Below are positions 59,249 to 64,000 of a stretch of DNA of 64,000 bases, in pieces. The DNA is taken from assembly GCA_019633425.1 (NCBI GenBank), contig WSUB01000127.1, positions 1 to 64,000 of the forward strand, written 5' to 3'. A program made the translations under genes and the position numbers. This DNA comes from Tulasnella sp. 424 (lineage: Eukaryota; Basidiomycota; Agaricomycetes; Cantharellales; Tulasnellaceae). The notes beneath the pieces were generated by a model. It was not told where the DNA came from. It worked only from the letters and a program-made list of their open reading frames with translations, and searched no databases. Every line of letters begins with the position of its first letter. Position 1 is the stretch's first letter.

Positions 59249-60904
59249 ATGTCGTTCTCGCCGTCACTAGGTACTAGCGGAACTGTCCGTAAAAAGCGCA
59301 ATTTCAAGGCTCTACAGCTCGATGTGGCCGAACCACCCTCAGCTTCACCGCCCCTGCAACCCATCATCGCGCCAGCACCCGTCGCCGCTTTGCCAAATCA
59401 GCCTGCGGCTCAACGATCTGCTCCAGACGCGCCTGGCGGAACTCGTCGCAAAAAGCCCCCGACCCTCGATGTGAACAAATCCAAAGTCCTACCTGCAGGC
59501 TCAGCAAATGGTGCAGGACGAGCAAACGGCGCAGGCGCCGTCAGACAAAGCTCTCGAGCGAGCTATCACACTCAGCTCACCGAGCAGATTTCCAACCTCG
59601 ATCTCAACAGTGGAAAGGGCAAGATCGAGCTGCGACAAGAGGACCTGAGGGCCATCGGAGAGCTCGGTCAGGGTAATGGGGGAACCGTCGCCAAAGTGAT
59701 GCACGTACCCACCAAGACGTTGATGGCAAAGAAGGTAAGGAAATGTGGCCGTAGATATCATGGTAACCAGGCACTGAATACCCTTTGGCTCTTGCATCAT
59801 CGATAGGTTGTCTTGATAGATGCCAAACCTGCCGTCCGCAAGCAGATCCTTCGCGAGCTGCAGATCATGCATGACTGCAACTCGAAATACATTGTTTCGT
59901 TTCATGGTGCATTTGTGGCGGATCCGCATATCTGCATATGCATGGAGTACATGGACAAAGGCTCGTTCGATGGGATTTACAAGCGTAGCGGCGCGATTGA
60001 CATAGAGGTCGTCGGGATGATTGCGCTGGCTGTGTTAGAAGGCCTGACGTACCTTTACGATGCCCATCGCATAATTCATCGAGGTATCCGCGTGCCCGCT
60101 GCTCACGCACCCTCATGAACATTCCATGCTGATGGTATCATCTTACTGAATTTAGACATCAAACCTTCTAACATGCTCTGCAACTCCAAAGGAGAAGTTA
60201 AAATCTGTGATTTTGGAGTCTCTGGGGAGCTCATCAATTCGATTGCCGATACTTTCGTGGGTACAAGCACTTACATGAGCGTACGTACATGTGCTTGTCC
60301 GCCTCGTCCATATGGATCCCATCTCACTCGATTTCGCCGTGCCGTCATAGCCCGAGCGTATTCAGGGCGCGCAGTATTCAGTCAAGTCGGACGTCTGGTC
60401 TGTCGGCATCTCTTTGATTGAGCTCGCGCTTGGCCGCTTCCCCTTTGCCGAAGACGACGGAGGGGACTCGGACTTCGACGACTTCGCGGACCTGCAGGAT
60501 ACATTATCGCCGAGCAATACACGAGAAGCTCTTCCTCCTCCCCGCTCCCGTCCAAAGAAGGATGCTGCGGCGTCCAAAAAGGACAAGCGCAAGTCCAAGG
60601 GTGTGTCTCTGCAGGGTGGTGGCATGACCATGTCGATCTTGGAATTGCTTCAGCACATCGTCAATGAGCCTGCTCCTCGACTGACACCAGTGGGAGCATA
60701 CCCGAAAGAGGCTGACGAATTCATGAATGCTTGTCTGTTGAAGGATCCTGAGAGGAGACCAACCCCGAAGGAGTTACTGGTGCGCGGAGCTCCCAGTTCC
60801 ATGCAAGCAATTACTGACGCTATCACTTACTCCAGAAATACGAGTGGATTTTGAAGTCAGCCAAGTCAAATGTAGATATGGAGGCTTGGGCAGCCACTAT
60901 TTGA
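59249..60904 (+). CDS. MAP kinase kinase, Ste7 type
   Basis: Dual-specificity kinase of a MAPK cascade. Exons 59249-59734, 59807-60083, 60156-60280, 60351-60779 and 60836-60904, 461 aa. An N-terminal [14 protein letters not shown] segment recalls the docking region of Ste7/Fuz7-type MEKs. The kinase has [17 protein letters not shown] lysine, HRDIKPSN (catalytic Asp255), DFG at 273-275, an activation segment with Ser283 and Thr287 (SIADT) as MEK-type phosphosites, and [26 protein letters not shown]. Between PFAEDDGG and [13 protein letters not shown] lies an insert of about 50 residues that is first acidic and then Lys/Pro-rich. Whether it serves mating or another pathway is not decidable from sequence alone. 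Confidence 0.9.
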
Positions 60905-61063
60905 GGGGGGGTCGTCAAGCGGCGGCTCCTTTCGGACTTCTGACCTCGCTTTCGTCGCGTCACTCGCCTAGTTTTGGGTTCAAACTTACATGAACGCATG
61001 TCATTGTACTCTATTATAGTCCATTTAGGACCTTACGATGCTGTTTCTAGACTCTCAGAGCCA

Positions 61064-63506
61064 CTAGTACCCCTCCGTCTCTGAGCACCCATTAATCTCC
61101 GCTTGCAAGACGACCACCTTGCGACTGCTCTTCGCCAGCCCAAGGACATCTCTTCTGATGTGGGACGTGCTGAACTCCACGCGGACTTCGTATACCCCAG
61201 ATTGGTCCACTGGTATGGAAGTTGAATTCGTGTGCTGAACCAAGGGCATCGTGTCCTTGTACCACTCAATCGTAAAACTCTCCCTGGCCGATGCAGTCGT
61301 CAAGGGAAGTCGGCGGAACTGGGCAAGAGGAACCACCTTGAGCTTAATAGTAGCTCCCTTGCCCCCCGCCAGCTTCGCTTGGTTCTGATGTATAGGTTGG
61401 CCGCCTTGGGGATCTCGACAACTCCATGTTAGGTCATCGATGAGGTCAACGCGTTTGAAATGCTGCAACCATAGCCCCTCAAGGCAAGGAGGACATAAAT
61501 CCGGCTCTGTCACCCGACGCATTAGGCACGCGTCGTTTGTGGGCCGATAGGTAGTGGTGTTTTTGGACGAAAATCTTGAATGGACAGGAATACAGTCAGT
61601 TGCTGTCGTGACGTTGTGCAAACGGCGATAGGAGATAAATTTCAATTCTTACGTCGGAAAAAGAGAAACTGAACCTGGCGCTGCATTGAATCTGTAAGGG
61701 TGATAATGAGATTAACCAATCGCTGGGTTGCATGGTGCCCCGCTCACTCCTCTTCATCTCCGAACTCCAGAATTTCCACAGAGCAGAGCTGCACTTGCCC
61801 AGAATGAGCAGTTGGGCCCAAGTAGAATTCAATTTCGTGCATTCCTTCTTCTAAGTGCCCGGAAGCATGCGCCTGAGAGTCCAGATTCCTCGGCAGTGCA
61901 GACTTGCTGCTGTGAATCTCATAATGCCATCGATCACGTCCGATGTCCTTCCGTGGGTTAAACTCCACATTTCTCCCGTCCAGAAGGATGATCAAATCCG
62001 ACTTTTGTGCGGCTCCTGACACGGAAAACAGCATGGAATATCTGCTAAAGGTTCCCGATGCGTAAAACGAAGCCCTAAACGGTGTACTGGTATCCGTGAG
62101 GTACGTCCACGGATAAAGCTGTAAGGGCATGTTGGAACGCTCGATGCGCGTGGGCTGCAGGATTGGGGATTGGCGACCCAGGTCGGTGGACGTTAGCCAG
62201 TGACGCCACTTGACATCTTCGGGAGTCGCCTGAGAATTGACACCAAAGTATGCATATCCCCCGTCATACTCTTCTCCGACTTCGATAATTGAATGGCCGA
62301 GCTCGTGCCGGAGCACGAGGGCACCATTCACTTGCGAAGCCGTCGAGATGCTGATCGGGTCGAGGCGAAGGATAATCAGAGTGTTGACTTGGAGATAAAA
62401 AAAGTAGATTGAAACTGACGTAAATTCTCCTCCGAGACCGCCATACAGAGGGTCGTTGGCGAGGAGGATGGGGTAGTCGCATTGCGTCCCCAAAGAGAGG
62501 GCGGCGGCTCGAGCGACATCGAGCTTGCTGCAATAGACTGCGCGAAGCTCTGCCCCATCTCGATAGAGCCCAAAGGTCGTACTACCAAGCGTAGCAGTTC
62601 AATATGTTTGATTGGATTGGGCGAAGAAGGAGGTGCAGATCCGATATCAAACATGGAGAAATTTAGAGTGACACCGTCGAATCGGGATGTTTTGGCGAGA
62701 TAGACCGTCAAACATCCAAGTCAGCAGACCCATCTCGCAAGTACGGAGACCTCGGGAGACGGAGCGAATAGGACTCACTTCCGAGGTTTACCCCCAGTTC
62801 CTATGCCGCTCTCGGTACTCGGGCTGAAGGCCGCCCAGTAGTTCTGTAGCGGCGAGACCGGTGCAAATATCTGATTCTGCGACATGTCTTGAGCAAGACG
62901 CCTTGCATCGCTGAAGAACTTGTCAGATTCTTCGGTCGTATCTGAGGGAGAAACAAACGCGCGTGTTACCGGGGTCGGCGCTCGAAGCACTAAATTAAGG
63001 AAAAACTTACAACCATCGGAAAAGAAAACCAAGTCAATTCGGTTCTCAGATGGGCCCGAGATGAATAGCGGCTTTATCATCAAGGGTGGGGGCGCGACCT
63101 GTTCCTTTGGGCCTCCATCTTCAATGGCAAACGGGATGTCGTCCAATTGGTCAATCACTGCCGTCGCCGTCCGGAACCTGAGCTCGCGATTGGTCGGTGC
63201 GAAATGCTCTCCACACTGCGACGCTAATTGAGAGTATGCGATGCTCTGGTTCTCCTCGTAAAAGTATAGGCGAAGGCGGAGATCATGGCCATGATTGCTT
63301 TCGCCTCCAGGAGTTAAGACAAGCCGATGTTGTTCCACGACAAAGGGGGAATGTTCCAACTCCCTGTGCGTTTGAACGGACCGACGAGAAACGAACACGC
63401 ATTTCCCCGTAGACAACTTGAAGATAGTAGCCTCTATAGGAGAGCGGTTAGCAAACGCGAGCCTGGTGGCTAGGGCAAAAAGAATGAAGAGAACAGAGAG
63501 CAGCAT
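61064..63506 (-). CDS. Secreted metallopeptidase, M64 (IgA peptidase-like) family
   Basis: Exons 63011-63506, 62779-62941, 62420-62581, 61748-62350, 61653-61691 and 61064-61574, 657 aa. A signal peptide (MLLSVLFILFALATRLAFA) directs it to the secretory path; the ATG at 63506 was chosen for this. Zinc motif RHELGHSIIEVGEEYDGGYAYFG has His289 and His293 as ligands and Glu290 as catalytic residue. Flanking blocks RIDLVFFSDGYTTEE, NYWAAFSPSTESGIGTGGKPR, TTFGLYRDGAELRAVYCSK and CDYPILLANDPLYGGLGGEFT are characteristic of fungal M64 proteins. Despite the family name there is no reason to expect IgA as substrate in a fungus; the true substrate is unknown. No membrane anchor seen. Confidence 0.88.
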
Positions 63507-63637
63507 GGGGATGCGGGAGGACGAACTCTGTTGAAACGGGAACACTCTGTAAAAGCACAAAGGCTACAATGATCTTAATACAGTCTCCATTCCAACATAA
63601 CAGCGGCAGTAAATACGACGATGAAAATACTAAAGAA

Positions 63638-64000
63638 TCATATCCTCTTTTTGGCACTCGACGTCCGTGACCCTCTATTCCCCCCAGTGTGGCCGATTCG
63701 CGTTGGAGTTCTCGTTGCACTAGCCTTTGCGGGTGCGGTATGTGTCCTGTTCGGCTTCCCTGAAGGTGAAACTGTCTTTGACAGGGACTTGTGTTCCTTG
63801 GTCGAAGGAGGGTCATTAGATCAATTAGGTTGACTATAATGTCCGCTAACTGGCTCACAGAGTAACCAATGGCCATCTCATCGTCCTCGTCGTCCTCCCA
63901 ATCATCCATCGGCCCCTGTTGAAGTAAGAGATCCGATGACTCGCCCACTTTTCGCTTCTTATGCGAGCCTTTAGAAAAGCCTGCTCTACTTGGAGTATTC
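63638..64000 (-). CDS. 3' end of an unidentified nuclear-type protein (runs off right edge)
   Basis: Two exon pieces on the minus strand, 63859-64000 and 63638-63796, joined in phase through an intron whose branch-like TCTAATGAC precedes the acceptor. The peptide has a basic, NLS-like SHKKRKVGESS, an acidic DDWEDDEDDEMAIGY and a Ser/Thr/Lys-rich end finishing SSAKKRI. The mix of charged low-complexity blocks suggests a chromatin or nuclear protein, but no domain is visible. The rest lies beyond the window. Confidence 0.5.

Noticed and set aside
1..64000. CRISPR arrays, integrons, phage or bacterial operon features
   Set aside because: No spaced direct repeats or ribosome-binding-site-led operons; the window is intron-rich fungal DNA throughout.

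Overview
The window is nuclear DNA of a filamentous fungus, most likely an agaricomycete basidiomycete. Genes are dense on both strands and split by many short introns, mostly 45-70 nt. The content is typical of that group: Zn(II)2Cys6 regulator, P450, TKL-like kinase, M64 peptidase, Dsc3, an EF3/New1-type ABC ATPase. All gene models were spliced by eye. Most exon lengths sum to an intact frame, but no transcript supports them.

Layout. 1-612: 5' end of isocitrate lyase (minus), running off the left edge. 996-6118: a divergent pair, a VioB-like ferritin-fold protein (minus) and a LodA-like CTQ quinoprotein amino-acid oxidase (plus), sharing about 1.06 kb of upstream DNA. 6839-8997: cyclin-box protein (minus). 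9.7-12.4 kb: a relic zone with a decayed type-B carboxylesterase and a broken copy of the MSH5 5' end. 12436-13572: TKL-like kinase (minus). 13897-18259: complete MSH5 with many tiny exons. 18.3-25.4 kb: AAGAB/Irc6-like adaptin-binding protein, a single-pass membrane protein, a coiled-coil protein, heme oxygenase and an RGG-box protein. 25.4-27.9 kb: no gene seen.

27916-31604: Zn(II)2Cys6 regulator. 31750-33230: nucleotide-sugar transporter. 33474-34098: ribosomal protein uS11. 34317-38339: New1/eEF3-type ABC ATPase. 38811-41091: cytochrome P450. 41276-42553: Dsc3-like E3-complex subunit. 42775-44770: dynactin p62. 44993-48680: Nbs1/nibrin. 48769-50758: PIG-T/Gpi16. 50909-52356: L1-domain ribosome-biogenesis protein. 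52.4-54.9 kb: no gene seen. 54857-55937: NAD-dependent epimerase. 56284-59055: Alg6 glucosyltransferase. 59249-60904: MAP kinase kinase. 61064-63506: secreted M64 metallopeptidase. 63638-64000: 3' end of an unidentified gene (minus).

Most of this is conserved housekeeping: meiotic and break repair (MSH5, Nbs1), GPI anchoring and N-glycosylation (PIG-T, Alg6), translation and ribosome assembly (uS11, New1-like, L1-domain) and trafficking (AAGAB, dynactin). The strongest candidate for a new system is the divergent oxidase/ferritin-like pair. It pairs an amine- or amino-acid-oxidising enzyme with an imine-dimerising fold, recalling VioA/VioB of violacein synthesis but built on a quinoprotein. 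The second theme is splicing: exons of 3 to 28 nt in several genes and GC-AG introns in two.
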